Positions 36,126 through 44,998 of a stretch of 64,000 nucleotides of DNA are shown one piece after another. The notes under the pieces were generated by a model. That model saw only the letters and a list, made by a program, of their open reading frames with translations. It ran no database searches and was not told where the DNA came from. Each line of letters opens with the position of its first letter. Position 1 is the first letter of the stretch. This stretch comes from Lysobacterales bacterium. GTDB lineage: Bacteria; Pseudomonadota; Gammaproteobacteria; Xanthomonadales; SZUA-5. The stretch spans positions 1 to 64,000 of the forward strand of contig JALHMH010000022.1 of NCBI GenBank assembly GCA_022844165.1, in the 5' to 3' direction. The position numbers were made by a program, and so were the translations under genes.

Positions 36126-36877
36126 GGCTGACCTTGTGCAAGTTGTTCGCTTGTATGACCAAATCGCCTTTCGCGCCGCGCAAACTCGGCCAGCGCGGTC
36201 TGAAAGCACGCGGCGTCGAAATCTGGCCACAGCACCGGCGTGAAGTACAGCTCGGTGTAAGCCAGATGCCACAAAAGAAAGTTACTGATCCGCGCTTCGC
36301 CGCCTGTGCGAATGAAGAGATCTGGTTCGGGCAGCGGCGCCAGCGACAGGTGACTCTCCAGCGCAGCTTGATCGATATCGTCGATCTCGATACGCCCGGC
36401 CTTGACATCGGCCGCCAACGCCCGCGTCGCGGCGAGAATGTCCCAACGACCACCGTAGTTGACCGCAATGTTCAGGGTCAGTCGGTGGCTCGCCACCGTG
36501 GCCGACTCACTCTCACCCATCGCACGCTGCAAATCGCTGGAAAAACGCGTGCGGTCTCCGATGAATCGCAGGCGCACGCCGTTCTCCGCCAACTCTCGTG
36601 TTTCTTTGCGCAGAGCCCGCAAGAACAGCTCGAGCAAGTGTTGCACCTCACCCGGCGGGCGCGACCAGTTCTCGCTGCTGAAAGCGAACAATGTGAGCAC
36701 GTCGACACCGGCGCGAAGCGCCGCCTCAATGACATTGCGAACCGCGTGCACCCCGGCGCGATGCCCGAACGCGCGCGGACGCTTGCGCAGTTTCGCCCAA
36801 CGGCCATTGCCATCCATAACGATGGCAATGTGCCGTGGAACCCTGGGCGCAGACGCGGGCGAAACCGCCAAGGTCAA
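36122..36877 (-). CDS. uppS: Undecaprenyl diphosphate synthase
   Basis: The 251-aa cis-prenyltransferase makes the C55 lipid carrier used for peptidoglycan and O-antigen. Signature segments are HIAIVMDGNGRWAKLRKRPR with the catalytic Asp, GHRAGVHAVR, TLFAFSSENWSRP, NIAVNYGGRWDI and LFIRTGGEARISNFLLWHLA then YTELYF. The start overlaps the frr stop by 4 bases. Downstream cdsA, dxr and rseP follow with overlaps, so the group behaves as one tightly coupled operon. Confidence 0.96.
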   Translation of the reverse strand: MTLAVSPASAPRVPRHIAIVMDGNGRWAKLRKRPRAFGHRAGVHAVRNVIEAALRAGVDVLTLFAFSSENWSRPPGEVQHLLELFLRALRKETRELAENGVRLRFIGDRTRFSSDLQRAMGESESATVASHRLTLNIAVNYGGRWDILAATRALAADVKAGRIEIDDIDQAALESHLSLAPLPEPDLFIRTGGEARISNFLLWHLAYTELYFTPVLWPDFDAACFQTALAEFARRERRFGHTSEQLAQGQP

Positions 36878-37440
36878 AGCTGCATCAACTCGTCTTCTTT
36901 TTGCCTGGTGACCGCATCGACTTCCTTCACCATGCGATCTGTCAGCTTTTGGATGTCTTCCTCTGCTCTTCGATCGTCGTCTTCCGTGATCGCTTTGGCT
37001 TTGAGCAGCTCTTTACAATGGTGATTCGCATCGCGGCGCACGTTGCGAATCGCCACTTTCGTGTTTTCGCCCTCGTGCGAAACCACTTTCGCCAGGTCTT
37101 TGCGCCGCTGCTCGGTCAGCGGCGGCAAAACGATGCGTATGGTCTGGCCGGCGGTATTCGGGGTCAGCCCCAGATCCGACGTCATGATGGCACGCTCAAC
37201 GGCGACTACCATCGGTTTTTCCCATGGCACCACTGTTATGGTGCGCGCGTCGGTAACGGTCACATTGGCGACCTGGCTGATGGGCACGTCGCTGCCGTAG
37301 TAGTCCACGCGCAAATGGTCGAGCAACTGTGCCGATGCGCGCCCTGTGCGCAACTTCATCAATTCGTTTTTCAGTACCTCAATACATTTTTTCATCCGCG
37401 TTTCGGCATCGGCCTTGATAGCCGGGATCGTCGTCGCCAT
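36874..37440 (-). CDS. frr: Ribosome recycling factor
   Basis: The 188-aa protein dissociates post-termination ribosomes with EF-G. Family segments are MKKCIEVLKNELMKLRTGRA, YYGSDVPISQVANVTV, TITVVPWEK, RIVLPPLTEQRRKDLAK and VAIRNVRRDANH. Length matches the family (about 185). In most relatives frr is preceded by pyrH and tsf. Here the upstream neighbour is a co-directional short-chain dehydrogenase gene 133 bases away, so the translation-gene part of the cluster has been separated. Confidence 0.97.
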   Translation of the reverse strand: MATTIPAIKADAETRMKKCIEVLKNELMKLRTGRASAQLLDHLRVDYYGSDVPISQVANVTVTDARTITVVPWEKPMVVAVERAIMTSDLGLTPNTAGQTIRIVLPPLTEQRRKDLAKVVSHEGENTKVAIRNVRRDANHHCKELLKAKAITEDDDRRAEEDIQKLTDRMVKEVDAVTRQKEDELMQL

Positions 37441-37573
37441 GGCTGGATTTCCTTAACTGTTGCAGACGGCGGCGGAGTATAGGCGGTTGCGGCATGCGGG
37501 CGGGCACCTGGGCGCGAAGGCTCAGGGCACAAAACCGAACCGTGCGCACCGATAGCGATCTGGCAAGGATCGC

Positions 37574-38362
37574 TTAGGCCGCCGTCCAGCCGCCGTCCAT
37601 GCTGATATTGCTGCCGGTCATCTGCGCGGCAGCCGGGCTGATCAGGAACATCGCCATCGCAGCGACCTGATCGACGGTGACAAATTCTTTGGTCGGCTGC
37701 GCAGCCAGCAGCACATCACGCTTGACCTGCTCTTCGGTCATACCACGCGCTTTCATCGTGTCGGGGATCTGCTTTTCGACCAGTGGCGTCCAAACATAAC
37801 CCGGACAAATCGAGTTGACCGTGATGCCAAAGGTTGCCAGTTCCAGCGCCACCGACTTGGTGAAGCCGGCGATACCATGTTTGGCCGCTACGTAGGCGCT
37901 CTTGAACGGTGAAGCGACAAGCGCATGCGCGCTCGCAGTGTTGATGATCCGCCCCCATCGGCGCAATTTCATCTGCGGCACTACAGCGCGCGTGGCATGG
38001 AATGCCGCAGACAAGTTGATCGCGATGATCTGATCCCACTTCTCCGGTGGAAAATCCTCTACCGGCGAGACGAACTGAACTCCCGCGTTGTTCACCAGGA
38101 CATCCACGCCACCCATCCAATCGATGGCGTCTTTAACCATCGCCCCGATCGCGGCACCGTCACGCATATCGGCATTGGAGTAAAAAGCGCGCACGCCGAA
38201 GTCACGCTCAATCGCTGTACGCTGGGCTTCGATTTCGACCAGGTCCCCAAGTCCGTTGAGCGTGACATGCAAACCCTCCCGCGCACAAGCACGGGCGATC
38301 GCCAGGCCAATGCCGCTGGTTGAGCCCGTAATCAGTGCGTTGCGCGGCGAGTAGATGCTCAT
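37574..38362 (-). CDS. 3-hydroxybutyrate dehydrogenase (short-chain dehydrogenase)
   Basis: The 262-aa NAD-dependent short-chain dehydrogenase has a Rossmann motif TGSTSGIGLAIA, NNAGVQF, and the catalytic Ser-Tyr-Lys (INTASAHALVASPFKSAYVA, with YVAAK). The C-terminal block EEQVKRDVLLAAQPTKEFVT is characteristic of bacterial 3-hydroxybutyrate dehydrogenases, which interconvert 3-hydroxybutyrate and acetoacetate in polyhydroxybutyrate and ketone-body turnover. ATG 38362 (MSIYSPRNALITG) was preferred over 38389, because the extra residues are not family-like. The gene stands alone, with frr downstream. Confidence 0.9.
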   Translation of the reverse strand: MSIYSPRNALITGSTSGIGLAIARACAREGLHVTLNGLGDLVEIEAQRTAIERDFGVRAFYSNADMRDGAAIGAMVKDAIDWMGGVDVLVNNAGVQFVSPVEDFPPEKWDQIIAINLSAAFHATRAVVPQMKLRRWGRIINTASAHALVASPFKSAYVAAKHGIAGFTKSVALELATFGITVNSICPGYVWTPLVEKQIPDTMKARGMTEEQVKRDVLLAAQPTKEFVTVDQVAAMAMFLISPAAAQMTGSNISMDGGWTAA

Positions 38363-38504
38363 ATTCAGATCAGACTCTCGGAATCCCATTCCAGCATGCC
38401 AACGAAGCGGTTCAACGAATGCTGGTCATTAGGACGATGGCGCAGATGGCAATCAGCCAGAACAACCGATCGGCGATGTCACCACTATGCCCCCGGAAAA
38501 CCGG

Positions 38505-39515
38505 TCAGACCGCCGCCCACACCTTGGCGGTATCCAGCATGCGATTGCTAAAACCCCACTCATTGTCGTACCACGCGAGCACTTTGACCAGCGTGCCACC
38601 CATGACCTTGGTCAACGTCGCGTCGTAAACGCTCGACCGTGGATCGTGGTTGAAGTCGACCGATACAAGTGGTTTCTTGTTGACCCCGAGTATGCCTTTG
38701 AGCGGACCGTCGGCGGCGGCTTGCACCGCGGCGGTGATCTCGTCCGCGCTGGTGGCGCGCGCAGCAACGAACGACAGGTCGACCACCGACACGTTGATCG
38801 TCGGCACACGCATTGCAAAACCATCGAGTTTGCCGTTCAACTCCGGCAGCACCAGGCCGACCGCGGCGGCAGCGCCGGTCTTGGTCGGGATCTGCGACAT
38901 CGTCGCCGAGCGGGCGCGGCGCAGATCGGAGTGATAGACATCGGTCAACACCTGATCGTTGGTGTAGGCATGGATCGTCGTCATGACGCCCTGCTGGATG
39001 CCGATCGTATCGTGCAGCACCTTGGCCAACGGCGCCAGGCAGTTGGTGGTGCACGATGCGTTCGAGACCACCGTGTGCGCACTCGACAGCACGTTGTGGT
39101 TCACGCCATACACCACGGTTGCATCGACATCGTTGCCGCCCGGCGCACTGATCAGCACGCGTTTGGCGCCTCCGGTCAAATGCGCGCCGGCTTTGGCTTT
39201 GCTGGTGAAGAGGCCTGTGCATTCGAAAACCATCTCGACACCCAACTCACCCCAAGGCAGCCTGGCCGGATCGCGCTCGGCCAACACACGAATGCGATCG
39301 TCACCGACCGTCAGATAGTTGCCATCGACGCCGACTGGCGTGGCGAAGCGGCCATGCGCGGTGTCGTATTGCGTCAAATGGGCATTGGTTGCCGCATCGC
39401 CCAAGTCATTGATTGCGACGATCTCGAATTCGCTGGTGCGGCCCGACTCGTAGAGCGCGCGAAGAATATTGCGCCCGATCCGTCCGTAGCCGTTGATGCC
39501 TACGCGCAATGCCAT
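38505..39515 (-). CDS. gap: NAD-dependent glyceraldehyde-3-phosphate dehydrogenase, type I
   Basis: The 336-aa glycolytic enzyme has a nucleotide-binding start [20 protein letters not shown]. An Asp in VAINDLGD favours NAD over NADP. The active-site Cys is in [15 protein letters not shown], with [25 protein letters not shown], and the C-terminal [12 protein letters not shown]. It is full-length and apparently intact. It is monocistronic here: bdhA is co-directional 142 bases downstream, and 488 bases without a clear gene lie upstream. No other glycolytic gene is in the window. Confidence 0.96.
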   Translation of the reverse strand: MALRVGINGYGRIGRNILRALYESGRTSEFEIVAINDLGDAATNAHLTQYDTAHGRFATPVGVDGNYLTVGDDRIRVLAERDPARLPWGELGVEMVFECTGLFTSKAKAGAHLTGGAKRVLISAPGGNDVDATVVYGVNHNVLSSAHTVVSNASCTTNCLAPLAKVLHDTIGIQQGVMTTIHAYTNDQVLTDVYHSDLRRARSATMSQIPTKTGAAAAVGLVLPELNGKLDGFAMRVPTINVSVVDLSFVAARATSADEITAAVQAAADGPLKGILGVNKKPLVSVDFNHDPRSSVYDATLTKVMGGTLVKVLAWYDNEWGFSNRMLDTAKVWAAV

Positions 39516-40003
39516 GGGTCCACTCCTGATCGATCGAAGAAAACACGCGAGAATAGCGACAGATCAGCGCGCCGGGAAATGACCTGGCAAGGTGTGGATA
39601 TGCTCAAACGCTGACAAAACAAGCAGCAGCACATGCAGCGCGGTACGCGCGCCGAGGAACGGCCCCGGACCGATCGGTGCCTCGTGCGCTTGCAATGGCA
39701 CCGTGAACCGGTGCTTGAGCGGCGGTGACGGCGCGATTGTCGCTGCCGCTGACGAAGCTGATCGATACGTATGGCGCATCCGGCAGTGGGCCCCAGCGCT
39801 GGCGCAAGTTGCTTGGCGATCTGCATAGCAGTGCGCACTATTCACGCGGATTGCCGAAATTCAAGAGCTCATTGTTGACCGCGACAATTGCAACTTGTTA
39901 CCTTTCGCGCCGCTTCTGATAGGAAGCACGGCAGCTCTCGGCCAGTCGGCAACGCGATGGGGATCGCGGAGGGCTCTCAATCACTTTAGATGGGGATACT
40001 TGC
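39516..40003. other. Gene-poor stretch with a possible decayed minus-strand ORF
   Basis: No intact gene is supported in these 488 bases. On the minus strand, protein-like pieces appear in successive frames. These are MQIAKQL, then RQRWGPLPDAPYVSISFVSG, then FTVPLQAHEAPIGPGPFLGA followed by LHVLLLVLSAFEHIHTLPGH. They could be fragments of one frameshifted gene of about 90 codons between 39560 and 39840. The right end must contain the promoter of the protease gene at 40004. None of this is certain. Confidence 0.3.
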
Positions 40004-41683
40004 ATGCGTATGCGTTTGCGCGCGATTGCTTCAGCGATCGCTTTGTCGTTGGCCTTTTCCTCCCATGCGGCGAACACCGAGGACGCTTTTGCGGCCGGTT
40101 CGCTGCTGGTCTTGCCGTCGCCCGATGTCGCGAAGTTGCGCATGGACGATGCGAAGTCCACCGGCCCGTATCGCTATGGCGTCGGCATTCCGGTCGCAGA
40201 CTTTGCGATCAACGACAAGTCCGTGAGCAACTGGACGCGGGATGCCAACGGCGATTGGCAATGGCGCTTCGATCTGTCCTCGCCCGGCGCACGGACACTG
40301 GATTTCCACTTCGAGAAACTGAAGTTGCCGGCCGGCGCGAGGCTCACGATCAGTGGCGATGGCAAAGACAATGTGCGCCTGATCGATGCCAGTCAGTTGA
40401 ACTCGGAGCGCTATTCGTCGCCTTACATCGCAGGAGATCGCGCGACGTTGCAACTGTTCGTACCCAAAGGCGCGCGCGAGGAAGTCGCACTGTCGTTGGC
40501 CTCAGTCACGCACGGTTATCGCGGACTATTCGAAAGCGCCGAGACCACGCAGAAATCGGGTTCGTGCAATGTCGATGCAGCGTGTTCGGCCGGCAACGGC
40601 TGGCACGATCAGATGGCGTCCGTGGGGCAATACACCTTCAGCAGCGGCGGCAGCAGTTTCGTGTGTACCGGCACGCTGATGGCCAATACCGGCAACTCGA
40701 CAACGCCGTACTTCTTGACAGCCAATCACTGCATGAGCACGCAGACGGTTGCCAATACCATTGTCGTCTATTGGAACTACCAGAGCGCCAACTGCCGTGC
40801 GCCGGGATCCTCGTCGAGCGGCACGTCGCTCTCGCGCACCATTGCCAGCCATAACCAATCGGGCTCGACGCTGCGCGCAACCAATGCCGCCAGCGATTTT
40901 ACGCTGCTGCAGCTGTCAACCAATGTCCCGGTGGGCGCAAGTCCCTTCTTCTCGGGCTGGAGCCGCAGCACCACGGCGCCGACTTCCGCGCGCGGCATCC
41001 ACCATCCGGCCGGTCATGAGAAACGTTTCTCGACCGACAACAATGCGTTGACCGTGGCGAGTTATCTCGGCGCCGCTGGCTCAGGTTCCTCGCACTGGCG
41101 TGTCGGCAACTGGGAAGGTGGCACGACCGAGGGCGGCTCCTCCGGTTCGGGCCTGTGGGACCAGAACAGGCGTCTGGTTGGGCAGCTGCATGGTGGTTAC
41201 GCCGCGTGCGGCAACACCCAGGCCGATTGGTACGGGCGTTTATCGCAATCCTGGACAGGCGGTGGATCGAATGCAACGCGATTGTCGAATTGGCTGGACC
41301 CTGGCAATACGGGTGCCACAACCAAAGATGGCTATCGCTTGAGTGGCTTCTTTCAGACCACCACCGACGTCACCGTGAGCGACAACGCTACCGTGGAAAG
41401 TTCACTGACGGTCAGCGGTCGCAGCGGCAATGCACCGACAACACTGCGCGTGAACGCACGCATCATGCATACCTACATCGGTGATTTGAAAGTCGATCTG
41501 GTGGCGCCGAATGGCAGCGTCTTCACGCTGCACAATCGAACCGGCGCTGGGGCAGATAACTTGTATCAAACCTACCAGGTCAACGCCTCGGCTTCTGTCG
41601 CGAACGGCACTTGGCGGTTGCGCGTGAACGACAACGCGAATGGCGATGTCGGTTTCATCGACGTATTTAGTCTCCAGTTCTGA
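40004..41683 (+). CDS. Secreted lysyl-endopeptidase-like serine protease with P domain
   Basis: The 559-aa precursor has a signal peptide (IASAIALSLAFSSHA), a propeptide to about residue 185, an S1 protease domain and a C-terminal proprotein-convertase P domain (about residues 460-559: MHTYIGDLKVDLVAPNGSVF; LRVNDNANGDVGF). The protease part resembles Achromobacter/Lysobacter lysyl endopeptidase: SGSCNVDAACSAGNGWHDQM, YFLTANHCMS with the His, VVYWNYQSANCRAPG, ASDFTLLQL with the Asp, GGSSGSGLWD with the Ser, GQLHGGYAACG, and LSNWLDPGNTGA. Cleavage after lysine is an inference from that similarity. A strong hairpin follows the stop. Confidence 0.92.
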   Translation: MRMRLRAIASAIALSLAFSSHAANTEDAFAAGSLLVLPSPDVAKLRMDDAKSTGPYRYGVGIPVADFAINDKSVSNWTRDANGDWQWRFDLSSPGARTLDFHFEKLKLPAGARLTISGDGKDNVRLIDASQLNSERYSSPYIAGDRATLQLFVPKGAREEVALSLASVTHGYRGLFESAETTQKSGSCNVDAACSAGNGWHDQMASVGQYTFSSGGSSFVCTGTLMANTGNSTTPYFLTANHCMSTQTVANTIVVYWNYQSANCRAPGSSSSGTSLSRTIASHNQSGSTLRATNAASDFTLLQLSTNVPVGASPFFSGWSRSTTAPTSARGIHHPAGHEKRFSTDNNALTVASYLGAAGSGSSHWRVGNWEGGTTEGGSSGSGLWDQNRRLVGQLHGGYAACGNTQADWYGRLSQSWTGGGSNATRLSNWLDPGNTGATTKDGYRLSGFFQTTTDVTVSDNATVESSLTVSGRSGNAPTTLRVNARIMHTYIGDLKVDLVAPNGSVFTLHNRTGAGADNLYQTYQVNASASVANGTWRLRVNDNANGDVGFIDVFSLQF

Positions 41684-41694
41684 GCGTTACCCTC

Positions 41695-41718
41695 GGTGGG
41701 CCGCATGAGCGGCCCACC
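41695..41718. terminator. Strong hairpin after the lysyl-endopeptidase-like gene
   Basis: GGTGGGCCGC-ATGA-GCGGCCCACC forms a perfect 10-bp GC-rich stem with a 4-base loop, starting 12 bases after the protease stop. No T-run follows, but stem strength and position suggest transcript termination or 3'-end protection. The loop contains an ATG (41705) that is in frame with the GNAT pseudogene but would be buried in the stem-loop. Confidence 0.65.
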
Positions 41719-41731
41719 GCAGAGCGCAGCC

Positions 41732-42090
41732 TTGTCTTACGATCTGAGCTTCGATCGCACGCGTTTCGATTTCGATGTCATCCATGGTTTTTTGACAAAA
41801 TCGTACTGGTCGCCGGGCATTTCGAAAGAGATCCTGGTTCGCGCCATCGCACATTCGCTTTGCATCGGCATGTTTGCCAGCGACGCCCAGGTGGGATTTG
41901 CGCGCCTCGTCACGGATCGCGCCACTTTCGCGTAGCTGGCCGATGTTTTCGTATTGCCGGATCACCGCCGCCAGGGCCTGACCGGGAGAATGGTCGCTGC
42001 GCAGCTGGCCGAGCCCGAGGTACTGGGCGTGCGCCATAATCTGTTGGCCACGCGCGATACAGGCACTTTATGCGCGAGTCGTGCACCCTA
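41732..42090 (+). pseudogene. GNAT-family acetyltransferase, disrupted by an in-frame amber codon
   Basis: From TTG 41732 the frame reads SYDLSFDRTRFDFDVIHGFL, then TKSYWSPGISKEILVRAIAH and VGFARLVTDRATFA. TAG follows at 41933-41935, where family members have a Tyr before LADVFV. The same frame continues with LADVFVLPDHRRQGLTGRMV and HNLLATRDTG, which is the acetyl-CoA-binding core (R-x-x-G-x-[GA]). After about 42055 the expected HGLY...F ending is lost, and the sequence runs into the end of the convergent beta-helix gene. One nonsense change plus a damaged 3' end indicate a pseudogene. A single sequencing error could explain only the amber codon. Confidence 0.8.
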
Positions 42091-43548
42091 TTCGAAACCA
42101 TTGGCGAATACGTTGGCCGTCAGCTCAAATGCTCCGACATCGGCGCCAATACCGGGACGCGGCGTACCGAGGATATCGGTGGCTGGAACATCTGAGCCGG
42201 GGGTAGCGGCATCGATCAGCGAGCTGTTGGCGCCAATGCGTCCATAGCTTTGCGCCAGGAACACGAACGCATCGTTGATGCTCGCAAAACCGCCGTTGAA
42301 GTTGTTGCTCGCCGGCACCCAGTGCGGCGTTGCGATGGTGCCGATGGAGACCACCGCCGGATCGTCTTCGATGCGCGTTTTGTCATTATCGATATTGAGC
42401 ACATCGCCCGGATCGTTCGGCAGCGCCGCGCCGTTGTTCCAGTAAGCGTTGCGCTCCAAAGTCGAAGGCCGGGTGGTCGATAAATCGGCTGGCAGCGTGT
42501 CGGAAAAGTCCTCCATCGTGCCAGTGGTATCGGCAAAAACGTTATGCACAAAGCGGATCGCTTCGATCGGTGGATTACTGCCCTCACGGTTGATGCGCGT
42601 TGCGTATGCGTTCGCCGGAAGATTGCCAATCACGGTGTTGTGGCGAAACGTAATGTCGCGAGAGCCCTTGACGCCGAGCGGCGAGCGCATCGTCACAGCG
42701 CTGTTGCCGATGAACAGGTTGTTCTCCGCAAGGCAATTGAAGGCCTCGAAGTTTGCTGTGCCATCCTCGCCAAACAAGATGAAACCGCTGCCATTAGAAC
42801 CTTGCCAGTTGAGGAACACGTTGCGCCGCAGGATCACGTTGCGCGCACCCAGAAATCCGTCGCTGCTGCCGTTGGAGTCTTTGACGACGACAAAACTTGA
42901 GGTATCGGTCGGCACCGGGCGACCGCTGGCGGCGAAGTTGTTGAAGAACACATTGCCATCGACGATGACGTCGTCGACGCTGTTGATATCGATGTGCTCG
43001 TCGGAACCTTGTTGGTTGTAGAACATATTGCCGATCACGCGGATTTCGGTGGCGCCGTTGTTGATCTTCAGAATGTCGTTATTGAAGCTGTCGTGCAAAA
43101 TGTTGTCGCGCAGCGTAATGCGGCTGGTATTGGCCGCTGTTCCGCTCTGGATTTGCACCACCAGTGCGCTGGCGCCCGCACCGGTGTGTGCAATATCGAA
43201 ACCCTCGATGTTGATCCCCTGAATATCGGTGTCGCCGTAAATCGTCAGGACTGTTTCGTTAGCACGGAGCCGCGCCTGATACGGCACCTCCGATCGTACC
43301 GTGACGCCGTTGACGAAGTTGCCACGAATGCGAATGCGCCCGGTGTAGGTCCCGGGCCTGACCAACACCGTGCTACCGTCCGGCACTCGATCCAGCGCAT
43401 AGGTGATCGTTGCCCAAGGCGCCGCCAACGTGCCGCCTGCGGGCGCATCGACGCCATTGGTGGCAACATAAAAAGTCTGCGCCGAAACCGCCGCACCATA
43501 ACATCCGATGGCGAACGCCAGCCATCGTATCCTCCATCGCATGCTCAT
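42088..43548 (-). CDS. Secreted right-handed beta-helix repeat protein with C-terminal FANGFE
   Basis: The 486-aa exported protein has a signal peptide (MRWRIRWLAFAIGCYGAAVS) and then DAPAGGTLAAPWATITYALD, typical of pectate-lyase-like parallel beta-helix proteins. Repeated N-x-[VIF]-[FI] coils follow (RDNILHDSFNN, IGNMFYNQQ, DGNVFFNNF, RRNVFLNW, ENNLFIGN, RHNTVIGN, VHNVFADT). It may bind or cleave a polysaccharide; no catalytic residues can be assigned. The product ends in VFANGFE at 42091-42111. The start ATG 43548, with GAGGAGA upstream, overlaps the symporter stop by 4 bases. The longer frame to 43764 is a shadow of the symporter gene. Confidence 0.85.
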   Translation of the reverse strand: MSMRWRIRWLAFAIGCYGAAVSAQTFYVATNGVDAPAGGTLAAPWATITYALDRVPDGSTVLVRPGTYTGRIRIRGNFVNGVTVRSEVPYQARLRANETVLTIYGDTDIQGINIEGFDIAHTGAGASALVVQIQSGTAANTSRITLRDNILHDSFNNDILKINNGATEIRVIGNMFYNQQGSDEHIDINSVDDVIVDGNVFFNNFAASGRPVPTDTSSFVVVKDSNGSSDGFLGARNVILRRNVFLNWQGSNGSGFILFGEDGTANFEAFNCLAENNLFIGNSAVTMRSPLGVKGSRDITFRHNTVIGNLPANAYATRINREGSNPPIEAIRFVHNVFADTTGTMEDFSDTLPADLSTTRPSTLERNAYWNNGAALPNDPGDVLNIDNDKTRIEDDPAVVSIGTIATPHWVPASNNFNGGFASINDAFVFLAQSYGRIGANSSLIDAATPGSDVPATDILGTPRPGIGADVGAFELTANVFANGFE

Positions 43549-44831
43549 TTCGTCTCCTCGGCGGGCTCGCCGCGTGCCACCACCACCGCACCGACAAGAT
43601 CGCCCGTCACGTTCACCGTGGTGCGACACATATCGAGAAACCGGTCCACGCCCAAGATCAGGCCGATGCCCTCGGGCGGAATACCGAACATCACCAGAAT
43701 CGATGCAATCACGGGCAAGGATCCGCCCGGCACGCCGGCCGCACCGATGCCGCCGAGAATGCACACGAACAGAATCAGGATCTGTTGCCCGAGTCCCAAC
43801 TCGACACCAAAAAACTGCGCCAGAAATAGCACCGTGACGCCCTCGAACAAGGCCGTGCCATTCATGTTCGCCGTCGCACCCAAGGTGCAGACAAAACGTC
43901 CGACGCGCCGCGGCACGCCGAGACGTTCTTCGGCAACCATGAGTGTTGTGGGCAGCGTGGCGGAGCTGGAAGATGTGGAAAACGCCGTCAGGATTGCCGG
44001 CTCGGCGCGTCTGAAAAAATCGATCGGCGAACGCCCGCCGACGTATTTGATCAGCAGCGGAAAGACGACGAAGAAGTGGATCGCCAGCGCCAGCACCACC
44101 GTGCCGACGAAACGCGCCAATTGCGACAGCACATCGAAGCCGAGCCTGGCCGTGATTGCAAACAGCAGCGCCGCGACCGCATACGGCGCCAATCGAATGA
44201 CCCAGCCGATCAGCGTCAGGCAGATGTCATAGACGCCTTGGACTGCACCCAGGAAACTGCGCGTACCATCGCTGCGAATCACGGTGGCGGCGACACCGAA
44301 CATCAAAGCGAAAAACATCACCGCGATCAGTTCGCCATTGGCCGCCGCCTGGATCGGGTTTTTCGGCACGATGTTGAGCAATAGATCGATGCCGCTGATC
44401 GCTTGCTGCTTTTCGACAATCGCCGCAGAGTTCGCTTGCGACGACGCGAGCAGAGCCTGACCTGTCTCCGGAGGCAGACCTGTGCCAGGCTGTAGAACAT
44501 TGACGGCGACGAGCCCGATCAGCACAGCGACGCCGGTGACGACCATGATGTAAGTCAAGGTCCGCAACCCGATCCGCCCTAAGGCCGAGGGTTGACCGAT
44601 TTCGACCACGCCCAATACCAGTGCCGAAAACACCAGGGGCACGACGAGCATGAAGAGCAACCGAAGAAACAACTGCCCGACCGGATTGGCAACGTAGGTC
44701 ACCACCCAGTTCAACCACTCCTGGCCGCCGGCGAAGACATTCGCTGACAAACCAGCAACGATGCCGACGATGAAGCCGATCAACATCTTGGTATGTAGCG
44801 ACATACCGCCTGGCGCATCGGTTCCGCTCAT
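43545..44831 (-). CDS. Dicarboxylate/amino acid:cation symporter (DAACS family)
   Basis: The 428-aa inner-membrane transporter of the GltP/DctA type has about eight membrane helices plus the two re-entrant loops of the family. The first loop has the serine-rich TAFSTSSSSATLPTTL; the region after it has NMNGTALFEGVTVLFLAQFF; the last helix has DRFLDMCRTTVNVTGD, with the substrate-contacting Asp, Arg/Cys and Asn positions. It would import glutamate, aspartate or C4-dicarboxylates with Na+ or H+. ATG 44831 (MSGTDAPGGMSLHTKMLIG) was preferred to the long frame from 44993. It is divergent from ilvA and translationally coupled to the downstream beta-helix gene. Confidence 0.92.
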   Translation of the reverse strand: MSGTDAPGGMSLHTKMLIGFIVGIVAGLSANVFAGGQEWLNWVVTYVANPVGQLFLRLLFMLVVPLVFSALVLGVVEIGQPSALGRIGLRTLTYIMVVTGVAVLIGLVAVNVLQPGTGLPPETGQALLASSQANSAAIVEKQQAISGIDLLLNIVPKNPIQAAANGELIAVMFFALMFGVAATVIRSDGTRSFLGAVQGVYDICLTLIGWVIRLAPYAVAALLFAITARLGFDVLSQLARFVGTVVLALAIHFFVVFPLLIKYVGGRSPIDFFRRAEPAILTAFSTSSSSATLPTTLMVAEERLGVPRRVGRFVCTLGATANMNGTALFEGVTVLFLAQFFGVELGLGQQILILFVCILGGIGAAGVPGGSLPVIASILVMFGIPPEGIGLILGVDRFLDMCRTTVNVTGDLVGAVVVARGEPAEETK

Positions 44832-44998
44832 GTGCCTGATCCAGTTGTGAAGTCCGCGCGAAGAATAGACGTTGCGGAGTGCTTGCGTCGCGGCTTGGTG
44901 CGTTGCAGCATCAGAACAGCGATCGCAAGCACGGACTTTAACGCCTGATCGCCGATCGCCCTGCACATTCAGACAATTCCCAACTGCCAGCAAATCGA

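Noticed and set aside
38487..39614. Plus-strand ORF of 375 codons over gap
   Set aside because: It is antisense to an intact GAPDH gene.
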